A DNA stretch of 64,000 bases from Agelaius tricolor. Lineage: Eukaryota > Chordata > Aves > Passeriformes > Icteridae. Under the pieces are notes generated by a model. That model was not told the origin of the DNA. It saw nothing but the letters and a program-made list of their open reading frames with translations, and did no database searches. Each line of letters starts with the position of its first letter. Position 1 is the stretch's first letter. The position numbers and the translations under genes are program-made. This document shows, piece after piece, positions 49,013-61,200 of the stretch. The stretch spans positions 24,949,001 to 25,013,000 of the forward strand of contig JALJCS010000009.1 in assembly GCA_023055355.1 (NCBI GenBank), given 5' to 3'.

Positions 49013-52000
49013 TGAGCTCCTGAGCCCTATTGCTCTGCTTTATGATAAGGCCAAATCAGAGAGGCTTTATTAGTCTGGGCATGTCTGGGGTTCCGGAAAC
49101 CAGAAACCACCTTGAAGGAGGGGAAGGAAAACTGCTTCCTGCTAATGAATTAGAGTCACTCAGGATGGAGTCTGAGGGGAAAATAAATTATTGTGGTGCG
49201 TGTTTGTGTCCATATGAGTCCCCTCTTCCTAACGACCATGTTAATGTGCTCGTAAAAAGATATGGTGCAGGGGGGACGTGACTGCTCAGGCTGATTAGCA
49301 TTTTATAGCAGAACTAAGCTCCATGACAAACTGCTGGCAGGGTGGGCTGTTTTTACAACCCAGAAAATGCTAAGATGCTGAAAGTATGAGTTTATTTTCC
49401 TTATTTTGAGTGCTATTATATTAATAATATTTGTTTCTATTGACCTTTGAGGGGTCCTGAAACTCTCATGAAAACATAAGATGGTGAGTTTGGGTGACTC
49501 AGGTGAGTCCTAACCAGAAGTGCTCTGTACTGGCACAACAGGACAGGGCACGAGGCTCCCAGATTGCAGATTGCTCACCTGCAATCAGCTGCAAAGCATG
49601 ACTGAGATCCTGGGGCATCTTGGACCTACTAACCAGAAGAATAAGTATTGAGTCCTGGTGTCTTGGCCATAGCCAGTCTCCCTCTGCAGTTTGCTCTTTG
49701 CTTTTAGTAAAGTATTAACTTGGCTTTGCTTTCAGTCCAAACTCCTGTGTACCATGGTTCTGTGTGGCTTTGCATTCTGGAGACATTTTTTGGCAGTGTT
49801 GAATGACTACATCCCCATTGGTTGGAAAGAGACTAGGGTTTCCTCAGAGTAAGATACACCATAGATACATTTCCAGGTTTGGAACAATCTCTGAGGTGCT
49901 GCTCCAGACCCAAAAGTTGCTGGACCAGATTTATGTCAAGCATTAATGCTGAGATAGGAATTTTATCAATGAACTGGTAAAATGGGGTAGCAGAGAAAAA
50001 AAGAGGGTTTGAATCTGTTTGCAAATGTAGCCTAGAGAGCACCAGCCTTTCTGGCACTGGGACTACTGCAGATATTCATGTAGAGAGTCTGTTCCTCAGA
50101 GCTGCAGAGCAGGTTCAAATAGCAGGGCTTTGTGAGTGAGGAGCAGCTCCTTACGTGAGGCAGCAAGCAGAGGGACTCTGTGAGCATTTATCCCATGTGC
50201 TCTGTGTTGCCTCTAGTGATGGAAGGGCTTCATCTGGTTAGAAGTCTCAGTATATAACTGCTTATCATATAATGTCACTTGGAAGTCAATTTTTTTTGAA
50301 GGGGGGAAGTGACAGGTATTGAATAGCCTAATGTCAAGAGAATAACAGGTTTTACGCCAAGAGATTTAGAAATGTGAGAAAAGTGGTTTTGAGGGCAGAT
50401 TGGTTCTGTGAGTGAATGTGGCACGTTGTGCTGGAGAAGGGACAGAAGCCCAGCTGCAGTGAAAACTGGTGGGGGAACGTGCAGTGGAGCAGGTAAACTG
50501 AGCCATGCATCCTGCTTATGTGTCTGTGCCTACACACACATAATTACATAATTAGTAGTGAAGACCTCAATCAGCAGCCTGCCTTTATTCAGTCATGTGT
50601 GTAAGCCTGGGTTTCTTTATGTATGTGCTGGAAACTGTTAGAATAGGTCTCTCTGGAAAAGCTGGAATAGCCTTCTGGGCATTGGGAATAATTAATTCTA
50701 AGCACATACTCAAATTCATACTGAATGGGTGACCAGAGCCATATGAGATACTTGCAAGGAAACCTGAAAGTATGTAAGACTCTGCACTTCTTATCTTGCT
50801 GCTGGCTCCATCCTGGAGCTTGGCAAACCATTATGAAAAAAAAGTAATTTCACAACTGTGTAAATTTCTCATAATGCCTTTATTATGTGGCTGCTTTCCC
50901 TTCCTCCACACCCTCTTCTTTCCAGTGTGCAGTCTGGGAACACAAGGGCTGTTAGGTATTATTGATATATAGAACTGAATTGCTAACTCACTTAACTTGA
51001 GGACTTTGAGAAGGAGTTTGAAATCAAGAAAATTTAGTTGAAAACCCCACAAGTAGGTTTTCACACTGGAAATGCTTATCAGCAGGATAATGGATAAGCA
51101 GGAAGTTACCAAGGGTGGCCAACAGGGACTAAGCACTGCAGCTCACAAACTGAATATTTGGAGTCACACTACCACCAAAATATGTGACAAAATAGTATAT
51201 TTCTCATATAATAGTATATAAATTCTAATAGCTTATGGATGTAAGGAAACTGCCATTTGCACAGGGATCTTCCACAAGCTGGAAAAAGGGGAGAAAAAGA
51301 CTCACATTTCATAGAGTAAAATATTTCTTATTACAATTTACTCTGTTTATCTTATTTGTCAAAGGGACCCCCTTTTATTATTTCATGGGTTCTCATCTTG
51401 CTTATGGTCTCCTTTCAACCCCATGTGAATGTTGCAGGCAGGATGGAACCGAAAGGAATGAAAATGGGAATGTTTTACCAAGACTCACCCATAAGCTGCA
51501 AACACCACACTGAGGTGCCAAGATGAGATCCTCACTGTAGTTGTCAATAAGGTGTTTTGCTTTCTCCTTCTATAAGCCAGCAGTGAAGCAGTTAATGGCA
51601 GTGGCCTTTCCACTGCCAGAGAGACATGGGAGCCCTTGAGAGATGTGGGAGGGTTCACTTCTCTGAGCTGTAGTTTTGAGGTTTACTTTTGCCACGCGTT
51701 ACGGCTGAGAAGTTTAAAATCTCACTCATTCATGTTGTGACAGCTCCACAGCCCTGTAGCTATGCTTCCCTGAACCTCTGAAACAATTGCCCAGAGAGCA
51801 CCCAGGAATGTTCTTGCACACTGTAATGGGCACTGAAGCCTTGGTAAAGCTGAATCCGGCCTTCAACCCCTGCCTTGCAAATGACTGGTGTTCCATCATC
51901 TTTGTTGATGGGCTGTCGGAGGGTGTTAGCAAACACACAGGAGCCCAGACTGAAATTCAAGACTCTGGGAGATGTCCTTGCACAGGCCTGCTTGCCATTA

Positions 52001-55000
52001 GCTACCAGGCCTGCTCCTGATTGCAGATCCCAGCATTGCAGAGCAGCACACACAAAATGAGCTGGCAACCTGCCCAGGCTGCATATGGTGGCTGGAGATG
52101 GGGTACATTTGGTGAGAAATTGGGAAGCTGTGATGATAGGGAGTAATAGCAGCTATTTCTGCTATGGGATCATTATGTCCTGAGCAAAAATGTGCTTTTG
52201 ATGAGAGTGGGATGAGTGGTAGGATGTTTTGGCTTGTCATACCTACAGTTTCGTCCATCTTTTTTGAATGAGAGTGTGTAGTGCTAAGAGTGCATCAATG
52301 GCTTTCTTCTGGGGAAAGGATGACTTTAATTCCATAGAAGAAGCAATGAAGGATGTGCCTGAAAAAGAAGTCCTATCAAGAAACCACAGCAGTGACATCC
52401 GTCTTGGCAGAGATATGATGAGAGCCAGTAACTGAGATTTGGATCTTTCCTTCCAGGCAAAATGAAGCTGTCCTTTCTTGGAGATGAAGAAAAGGCTACT
52501 GCTTAAGGCATGAGGCAAAAATGGTAAGGGCTGAGAGGTTTCCAGGATAATAGCATCAAAAGCATGGATGAAATGAAGTGAGGGAAGTTGGGAATGTGTC
52601 ACTGAAAGCAAGCAGGTAGATAAGATGTGTAGGACACAGGACTAACTGGAGAAGTAGACCTGAAAATAATGAGGGAGAAAACTGCCTTCATTATGGTTTT
52701 TGCTACATTCAGGGAAATAGGACTTGACACTGGACTTTTTTGGAAATAATCAGGCTTATGCCAGTGAACTGACCCAATTCAGTTCCAGGACTGGAGTTCT
52801 CCCTCTGTGAATACTGCTTAATTGCTCAATGCAAAGGAACAGCAGTGCCAAGGCCACCACTAAGGTCTCAGTCTCAGTTCCATCATCTTGATCTCTGGTC
52901 TCCTGAGAGAGACTCATGGTATTGAAACAGCTGTGCTTGAGTTTCCTGTATGAACCACAGTCTGCCCATTCCAGACTTATAGAAGAGTGTGTTTGATACC
53001 CAGAATGGCAGGCATGATGAAGAAATCTCTGCCAACCAGATTTTATTTTTTCTCTATTCTTCTCTCTCAGGAAAAATCTTGCTTTTTTTATTCCACAGTT
53101 TCATGGGTTATGCCATACTGTAATCTTTTTAGACTACAGGGCATACTGCAGAGGAATCTGGAGAATGAAACTTACGATTTAAAGAAGTGTACTGCAAACT
53201 TCTCATATGGGGAGAGAGACATGAGCTTGAGGGCTTTCCCTGTATTTCTCTGAGGTTTCTCTGAGTTGCTGTGAAAAACTCTCAAGAGTTTTTCAGCCTC
53301 TGGTGAAAGAAAGTCCAAATCTTTCTACTGAAGAAGGATCTCCCTGCTTCTTTTGTGGTGTGGACTAGTCAAGGAGAGTTGTCACATCAATCTTCCCTTG
53401 TGCCTTTCCCACCAGTACTGCCAACACTCAGTTTAGCACTAAACCGGGACATACCTGCCCATATAATCCGGAACACCTTTTTAGACCTATGTACACAGGT
53501 GGGGCATGAGGAACCAATGTCTGTGACCCTCCCTAAAGGCTCTGTAAAGGCACAGCCATAAATCTAGACAAGGACTGGCCTGAACTGGGATAAAACATTT
53601 AATGTTGGGATTGAGCCATGCAGGAAGTAACACAATCGAGGTTGGAGCACAGCTTCAAGGCAAGGAGTAAAATGAGATCCCCACTCCACAGTGTGACTTG
53701 TTCAGCCCTTAATTCCATCTTTGTGGCCTCTTGCCTGCTCTTGGTGGCCAAGAAGCCTCAGTGGAACCACACAGGATGTGTGCCTTGTGTCTAATCTGCT
53801 GTATATGGAATTTTTTGTGATAGCAATAGCACTGAAGGTTGGCCTTTCTAACAAGAAATCACCAGCCATACAAACTCTTGAAAGCATGGCTAGGAAGCCA
53901 AAGCTGGGGATGATGCCCAGGTGCTGTCATATTCAGATTTGGGTCCAATGTCTGAGCCCAACGCTCTCTATTTCCATAGCAGAGCACTGGGTTCTGGTAG
54001 CAGGATTCCTATGCTGCACACGAGGCTGGAGCACTGTAGCAGAAACCAGAAGTAAAAGGTTTATTACAGAGCAACCAATCGGTATCTTAAACTCACTAAC
54101 ACCAGTCTGGCCTGAACTCCTTCTTTACTAACTTAAATAATTGCATCCTGCTAGCCTTTGATGCCAGAAAGAGGGAGACTGCAACTTTAAATAGAGGAGA
54201 AAATGATAGGGGTGAGGTGATCTGATTAGTCTGTAAGATGAGGGGAAATTAGTTATTTTCATCCTTAATCACCCACAGGATGGGCCAATTATCGAGCTGT
54301 TAGAGACCTATTAGATGGTTGGGAACTCACCCTTCCTCACCTTCCTCCCATAACCCGGCATGAAATTATTGAAGTCACTCAATTTCACTCTCATTGAAAC
54401 CCATGAAGAGAGATCTCACAGCTGAGCATGGGGTGGTTTCAGAGGCCTTTTTCTAATGACGGGCGGCACTCCGGCTTCCAGAAATTGGTTTATCGATTTT
54501 ACCCAAACCACGTCCCTGAAAATGCAACCTGCACTTTAGCAGGAACAATTCTATCTATATGTTTGTCTGTCAGCCTATCTACTTGTCTATCTATCCTCTT
54601 GTTTGACTAATCTGAGAGAGACAAACAAACTTTTAACAGCTGCCTGTCTAATCAATGCAGCATGTTTATCCACTCTTGAACAAACCTTCATTTTGCATGT
54701 GTATTTGCCAATGTATTCAATGAGTGCTGCTTATGAACAGTTGCATCCTGTGGATTCCCCACTAATTGGATTTCCTAAGTGTGTTTGTCACTTGGTATTG
54801 CTGTGGTAAAAGGTGATGGGTCAGATCTATTCACATAGCATTGGTCTCCTCCTTCCCTACCTCTGGCTGGGTAAGAGTAATTAACAAAATGAAGAAGGCA
54901 CACAGAAGCCATTGTGCCTTGGAAGAGGGAATCAATAATTTGAGGAAGGAGGAAGAGTGAAATTAGGGTTAGTTTTTTGAGTTAAATTTGAAGCCCCACT

Positions 55001-55059
55001 ATTATGAAAAAAATTATTGACATGGTAGGGTAAGAGTTGAAATAATTTCTTCTCATCAT
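49013..55059. other. unique non-coding DNA
   Basis: No exon, RNA gene or repeat family is recognised in these 6 kb. The longest frame (136 codons, plus, 53721-54131) has no recognisable motif. The stretches 49040-49320 and 54280-54540 are candidate conserved elements. A near-perfect hairpin lies at 53272-53295 and a degenerate CTAT/TGTC repeat at 54550-54603. Confidence 0.45.
54550..54603 (+). repeat. degenerate tetranucleotide repeat (CTAT/TGTC)
   Basis: Imperfect TCTA/TGTC/CTAT units over about 54 bp, an old interrupted tetranucleotide microsatellite. Confidence 0.75.
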
Positions 55060-55215
55060 GCTTACGGAAAGTTCCACGTCCCATCCCTGGAAGTGTTCAA
55101 CGGCTAATTGGGTGAGGGTCTGAGCAACCTTGTCTAGTGGAAGGTGGCAGGGAGGGTTGGAACTCAATCTTTAAGGTCCCTTCCAATGCAAACCATTCTA
55201 TGAATTTATGACAGA
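55060..55215 (+). mobile_element. CR1 LINE 3' end fragment
   Basis: The plus strand shows 'CCATCCCTGGAAGTGTTCAA', 'GAGCAACCTTGTCTAGTGG' and 'TTTAAGGTCCCTTCCAA', ending in 'CCATTCTATGAATTTATGA', the decayed octamer tail. This is the normal 3' end of a 5'-truncated CR1, better preserved than the 41.7-kb piece. Confidence 0.88.
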
Positions 55216-58200
55216 GCTGATTGCAGCCGTGGCTCCATCCTTGCCCTTGTATAGCCACCCGTATTTCAACACCTTTAGCAGAGTGTTGAGCAGCACCAGA
55301 GGCAGAGGATGTAGTTGTATGCTCCTGAGCCTAATGCTTGACTGCATTTGTGCCACACCTCTGTCTGGGGCTGGTAAACTGTGCTCCTGCTTGGAGCTCT
55401 GTGTTGCTACATGGTGCAAGCACCTGGAATTTTGAAAGTCACCAGAAATGACAGGATGCTTTAATTTTCCTTGGTGCAGTTTTGAGTAGTGTAATCCTGC
55501 ATACTGGCTACCTAAGTACTTTTGAAAATACCCAAATGTGTCTAGTTGCATCTTTTACCTTTTCAGATGCAAGCCCACATTGTTTCACATAACAAATGTG
55601 TTTATTGAATATGGTCTGCAAATTTTGCCACTGGCTGACCCTTGCCATAGTAGTTGTCAGAAAAAAACCTCTGAATTGCTGACCTAATAGCTCAGTTCAG
55701 TTGTGTAAATTTAGCTGCCTTTTCTCCTGCTAAAGATGCATATGGGTGTATGAAACTGCTGCAGATTACCAGAGACCAGCAGGACACCATTGCCCCTCCA
55801 GGGTGCTTTCAGTCGTGTGGGAATTGTTCTATGGCTCTAGATGACTGTGTTTAAGCAACTGAATTGAACCTCCTAAACTCCAGGGAAAGAAAGAGTGAAA
55901 GAAAGACTTCTGTGCCATCAGCACTGTGACAGAATCTGGTGGCTTCTCTTGCAAGTCTCCCCCTTCACTGCAAGAGTGCATCAGCATTCTTCTGAAAACT
56001 GGCAGCAGCATGCCCTAGGAGACAGAAAAGTAGCTAGAAAGATTTAAGGGATTATGCCAAAAGAAAGCTTCTGATTCTTTTCAGAAATAAGATGATTAGC
56101 CCTAGTCTGATTCCGAGTGTATATCCCTTTCTGGATCCAGCAGGAGCAATGGAAGAGGTTGCCTACCCTTTTACATCCAGCTATGCCAAACAGATGTCAG
56201 TGTGAGCAGTTTGCCAATGCAGTCCTCACCAAAATGACCCCACTCAGCTCTAATCTACTTTATTTTAACTGCTGTGGGTTAGGGAATGATCACATAAGCA
56301 ATTTCCCTGGCAGGTCTGAGAGGGTGGCACCTTCCCCTGTGATTTGGTAGCAGGCAGTTCTGCAGGCCCTGCAGACAGTAGCCCCTGCAGACATCTGGTC
56401 TGTCTTACACCTTCAGTCACCAGATGATAGCTCAGTGAGTCACAAAGAATGCAGCCTCTGTTTTTTGTAGACCTTGGGAGAAATGCTCATGTTATAAGCA
56501 ATGAAAATGAAATCAAGAGGAGTGTGTGGGATTTGTCATTTTTAGTTCAATGGGCAAAAAAGGCTTTGGGCATGTTATTCATGCAACATATCTCATTAGC
56601 TTAATACCCAGTGTTAGAGCTACTGATAAGTGTAGGTTTGATACAAGAATCTGGGTATTCCTGGACCCTCTACTTGAGACCATGGTCCTGCTGTTACTGC
56701 AAATATTATTTGAGGTTTGGGATATTTGAGGAATAGAAGTTAGTTTCACCTTTAGCAGCCTTTGGGCAGGTTTTGGTCCTAATCATACCAATGCCCTCTG
56801 AAGGATTGTGGACTGTCTTCAGAGTCGTGCCTGTATAATTGAGATGAGAATTATCTCCTTTCTGCCTGCTGCATCTTATCTGTGGGAGAGGGACAGATCA
56901 CTCTTGACTGCTTCCACTACATTTGCTTACTCTTTAATTTAAATCTTCTGTTCATTTGCAAAAGGTTTCATGGACACATGCAAAAGCATCACATCAGGTG
57001 TTTATGGACACAAAAGGGAAGACTAAGCTTATTTAAACCAGTCTTATGTTTTGGAGTGTTTTTTAGCTGTTTGGTACATCTCCGCCTTTTCTTTAGGAAA
57101 CTAATATAGTGGGGTAGCTAATGTGCTGCAGATAGTGCATTGGGCAAACAAACACAGGGCTAATGTTAATGATATGCCACCATCTGTAGAAAGCATTTAG
57201 GTGCCATGGTTTTGGGTAGCCTGTAAGGACCTGATAAATGCTGTTGCTGTATGCTGGAAGTTATTTGATTGAACTGGCTGTTGCTCTTGCCGTCAGCTCC
57301 TCAGCTGTTAGTTAATCTTTCTTCTTGTGGCATAGCCCTACTTGGCAGGAGTTTCCTACCCCTCCTCACTCCTGTCATCTGGGCAGGATCTGTGAGCCTC
57401 CATCTCCATGCTTACTTCAGCTGGCAGATCCTCCTCATCCCAACTGGACTAGACCCACAGGCATAAAAAATCATTATCTTCTAGCTCCCTGCTTCTGGGT
57501 TTAGCCTCTACCAGACTCAGTTTCCTTTCTTAGATTTGCCCCAGTTGAAGGACAGCATATCCTTGACCCAGACAAAACAGATGGCATCTCCCTGTGTAGC
57601 ATTCAGGCACGAATTCCTCGCACAGGCTGAAGGAGAGGGCTCAGACAGGTCTGTTCCCCCTCATTAGCTTTGTCTGACATCATGCTCCAAGTCATGGGGC
57701 CCAGGAATGGTTGTGTGACTGTGCAGAACCATGCCCCTATCCATTTCTCTCCTGGATGTGGCTATGGCAACACTCATGTCTGCTTTTGTCTGCCCTTATA
57801 TACAGATCCCATGAGGCTGGGCCTTCTCAGATCCACAATTTAATCACAGAAAGCTGACATGATGCTGAAAGTGATTTGTTGTGGCCATGCTGGCAGTTAA
57901 GTCATTGCCAGCAATTGCATCCAAACTCCATAAATTGCTAGCATGGACTGGTGATGGGAAAGTATCATGGCTGTCATCTCAGCACCCGCACAGCTTTTCA
58001 CCCCAGCCAAGATTTTATGCTGGGGATCTAATGGGCTTCAAATCCTGTACAACCAAACTCTCCACTAGTATCCTTTCATTGGGTTGCACAATGGAAAATT
58101 TTGCCTCCTGTTCTTAATAAGGAAATAGCCTTAAAAAAAAGTCTTTTGGGGGGCAAAAGGCGGAATTGTGATTTGAAGTATAAAAAACAGACAGGTGTCA

Positions 58201-61200
58201 TCCAAAATAATTCAGTGTTACAGAAAAGAAGAGCTGGAACAAAGGACACTACCATCCTGCTCCCCAGCCCCAAAAGGTCTGAGAAGGACAGCATTCATAA
58301 CTCAGAGCTTGTGTTTGTTTTAGAGTAATCTGGGATTTACCTAACTTATTACAGCTTTAGTGCACAGCAGCAGTTTCAACAGCTAGGGCATGAAAAACAT
58401 TAGATCCAGGCAAATAGAATGTGTCAATCCAGAGTAGTAAGAACCATCAAACTTATCTATTTTGAAAAAAAAAATTAAGAACTAGTGGGAAAAAAATACA
58501 TATTTTTAGTAAACCCTTGCCCCCTTCCCCAGTAAACCATATCTTTGGACAGTACATGTCACAGAAACTTTGACAAACAGAAGTCCGGGTACAAGCTCAT
58601 TTCCATGTAAGGGGAGTATTTTGACACTGCTTTCAAACTCCTCTCATTCTGTGATCCTGGGCAGTCATGTCTTGTTCTTAAATCCACTACAGAGGGCCTT
58701 GCAATTTATATCCATGAGATATAGATAGGGCCAGGGTATGTGTTCAGGTATTTATACTCTACCACACCAGGGACTGTACTTGAGAAAGATCTGCACCATC
58801 AGAGCTGTTCCCTCTAGTATAATTAGGAAGAAAATGTTCTCCATGAAGAAAATTTATCTCTGACTATCATGGGAGATGTTCTCTGAAGAAAGCTGGAAGA
58901 AGATAGATGCTTGGCTGGAGATTACTGAGATTTTCAGGCGTGCATGGTTTCAGGTGAATTTAGTGCTGTGAAAAGGGCCAAATGGAGAAATGTGAAGACC
59001 AATGGTCTGATACTACCTCCTTCTAAATTTCATATGAGCAAACTTTCCTTTATTCAGACCTAGCCCTACCAAGAGGCTTTTTCCTCCCCTTCTTGGTTTT
59101 TGTGCTCAGGAAAACCTTCTGTCCTTCCAACTCCTTCTCAGTCGTGCAAATGTATGACAGTGTAACAGCACTGAGTTCAGAAGGGTTGCTCATGTCTGAC
59201 ACTTGCCTTTAGTGAGAGATGATGTAGATCTCCTGAACAGAGAAGGAGATCAAAGGTCAACACACTTGGGCTGGATCCCTGATTTCATCACTGAACTGCA
59301 ACATGATCTTGGATGAAGACCGTGTTGTCTCCATTATTTAATTCCTGCATCTGTATTTAATGGCCCTTACCCATGGCCAAATAGCCCTTGAAGTATTGTC
59401 CACCACCAGTGTACTAAATCTTGTTTATTGAGCACCAAGTGGTGCCTAACCCCACGGAGGTGTTTTATTGGCTGTGGATGAATTTGTTCACCCGTTGTGT
59501 TCATCACAGTGGTTCCTGTGTGTGGCTCAGTGTCTGAGCAATCTGCTTCCATTCTGGTGTCCAGAAAGAAGGCCACAACCCCTTCTGTCTGACCCCTGAG
59601 CACAGCAACCCACTGCTGCCACAGACTGCTATTCCACCTGGTCATTCCCCCAGATGTCTGTCTTCCCTCAAATCTTTCATCAGTTTTTAATATTCTCTCC
59701 TTCTCTCAGTGTTTTTCCCCCCCCCCCCATTGTTGTAGGGCTTCTTTTTCTTAACACAGCATTAAAAGGAAAGATAAAAGGAACAAAAAATGTGTCAGAG
59801 CAGAAACACATGTGTCCTCTACCTTTCCTGTGCTCTGAGAAGTTGACTTCTTGACAGCCAGTCCCTTTGGGTGACCAATGGAGCTGTGCCAGAGACCTGT
59901 GCCCTCTGATTCGTATCTCTTCTCCATTAGCTTGACTCCCTGGTCAATGGAACAGGAAAGAGAGGGTTGATGTTGCTGGACCTATTCAAGATCCAGGCAT
60001 GTGAGGACCTCTCACACTCAGGCTGTGGGGAACCAGCCTGGAAAAGCAACAAAAGAGCAGGAAAAGCAGTCTGGGTCAAGCGCCTTGTAGCCCAGACAAA
60101 CCTACTCTGACAAACCTGTTTTGAGATTGCAGGTCATCACAGGAAGGAAAACCCTTTCTATCACAGTGTAAGACAGGGCTTTGTTGGCTCTGTTTAGCAG
60201 CCTGATTTAATTTTATAAAGAACATCCTAACCACACACAGACAACCTAAAGCCTCCTGCTTGTTTCTTAATCGGTGTTCTGTACTTCAGCCTGTTACTTT
60301 GTGATTTGTGTTCTCTCTGCCATCCCTCCTCCTCCCCTCACCTTCCCAGAATAAAGCCTTAATCCACCTACATTTTCACCTTCCTGGAAAGCCCTTCCAC
60401 CTCAAAACTCATGCCAAATAACCTCCTTAAGCTCTTTTCAAATCTTCCTTACCTAATCCTCCAAGTTAGATGTTCCTCTTAAAACGTTCATGCATGTAGA
60501 TGCCATCTTTTAACATGGGGAGGCAAAGCCTCTTCCAATTCCTTCTGCCACCTGTCCCTGGAGGATTAATATATCTCACAAAGGCCAGATTTCAGATGCT
60601 GGAAGTCTGGGGTCCTGATCCCTACTGTCTACAGATTTTGCAGTTTAGTTACTGGATTTCGAACACTACTATAACATAACTTTCTTCTCACTGATGCACT
60701 AATGGTGTGTCCCTCCTTCAGCCTAGGAAATGGGCCTCAAAGTTAAACCACATGTTTAGGCCATTGCAGTTTCCACTGGGAATCTGGATCATTAGCTTTA
60801 TGTGGATATCAATAGAAGTAAGGCTAATAATTTTTCTATATGGGTATGAGGGATGGGTGTGTGTGAGAAAGGTAGGGAAAGGGGCTGTACAAAGGTTTAA
60901 AAAATAATTAGCTTTTACGCCCTCTCTTGCTGGAGGTGTCAACCCTCTCTATCACAGCTCAGCCACATGAATAGTTCATTTCTCACCACAATGACAGAGG
61001 TGGAAGCAAACAGCAGGCTGGGGACAAAAAAGTGGAGATGAGGGCAGAGTAAGGCAGCAGGATGGTTTTACAGCTGCCCCAAGGTTCTATTCCACCAGCA
61101 GTTCATCTGCTTTGGGAGATTCTTGCCCCCTTTCCTTTCTTCCAGCTTCCCCTTTCTGCACCTCTGCTTTTACCAGAGTCTATCTTTGCTGTACTGAGTC

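Noticed and set aside
47400..49100. Possible complete endogenous retrovirus between the LTRs
   Set aside because: The two LTR-type units here differ in sequence, face opposite ways and are only 194 bp apart. No gag, pol or env trace and no primer binding site is visible.
53721..54131. 136-codon plus frame
   Set aside because: Odd composition (Trp and Cys rich) with no motif. Treated as chance.
54960..54975. Telomere-like TTAGGGTTAG word
   Set aside because: A single partial copy only; not an interstitial telomeric repeat.
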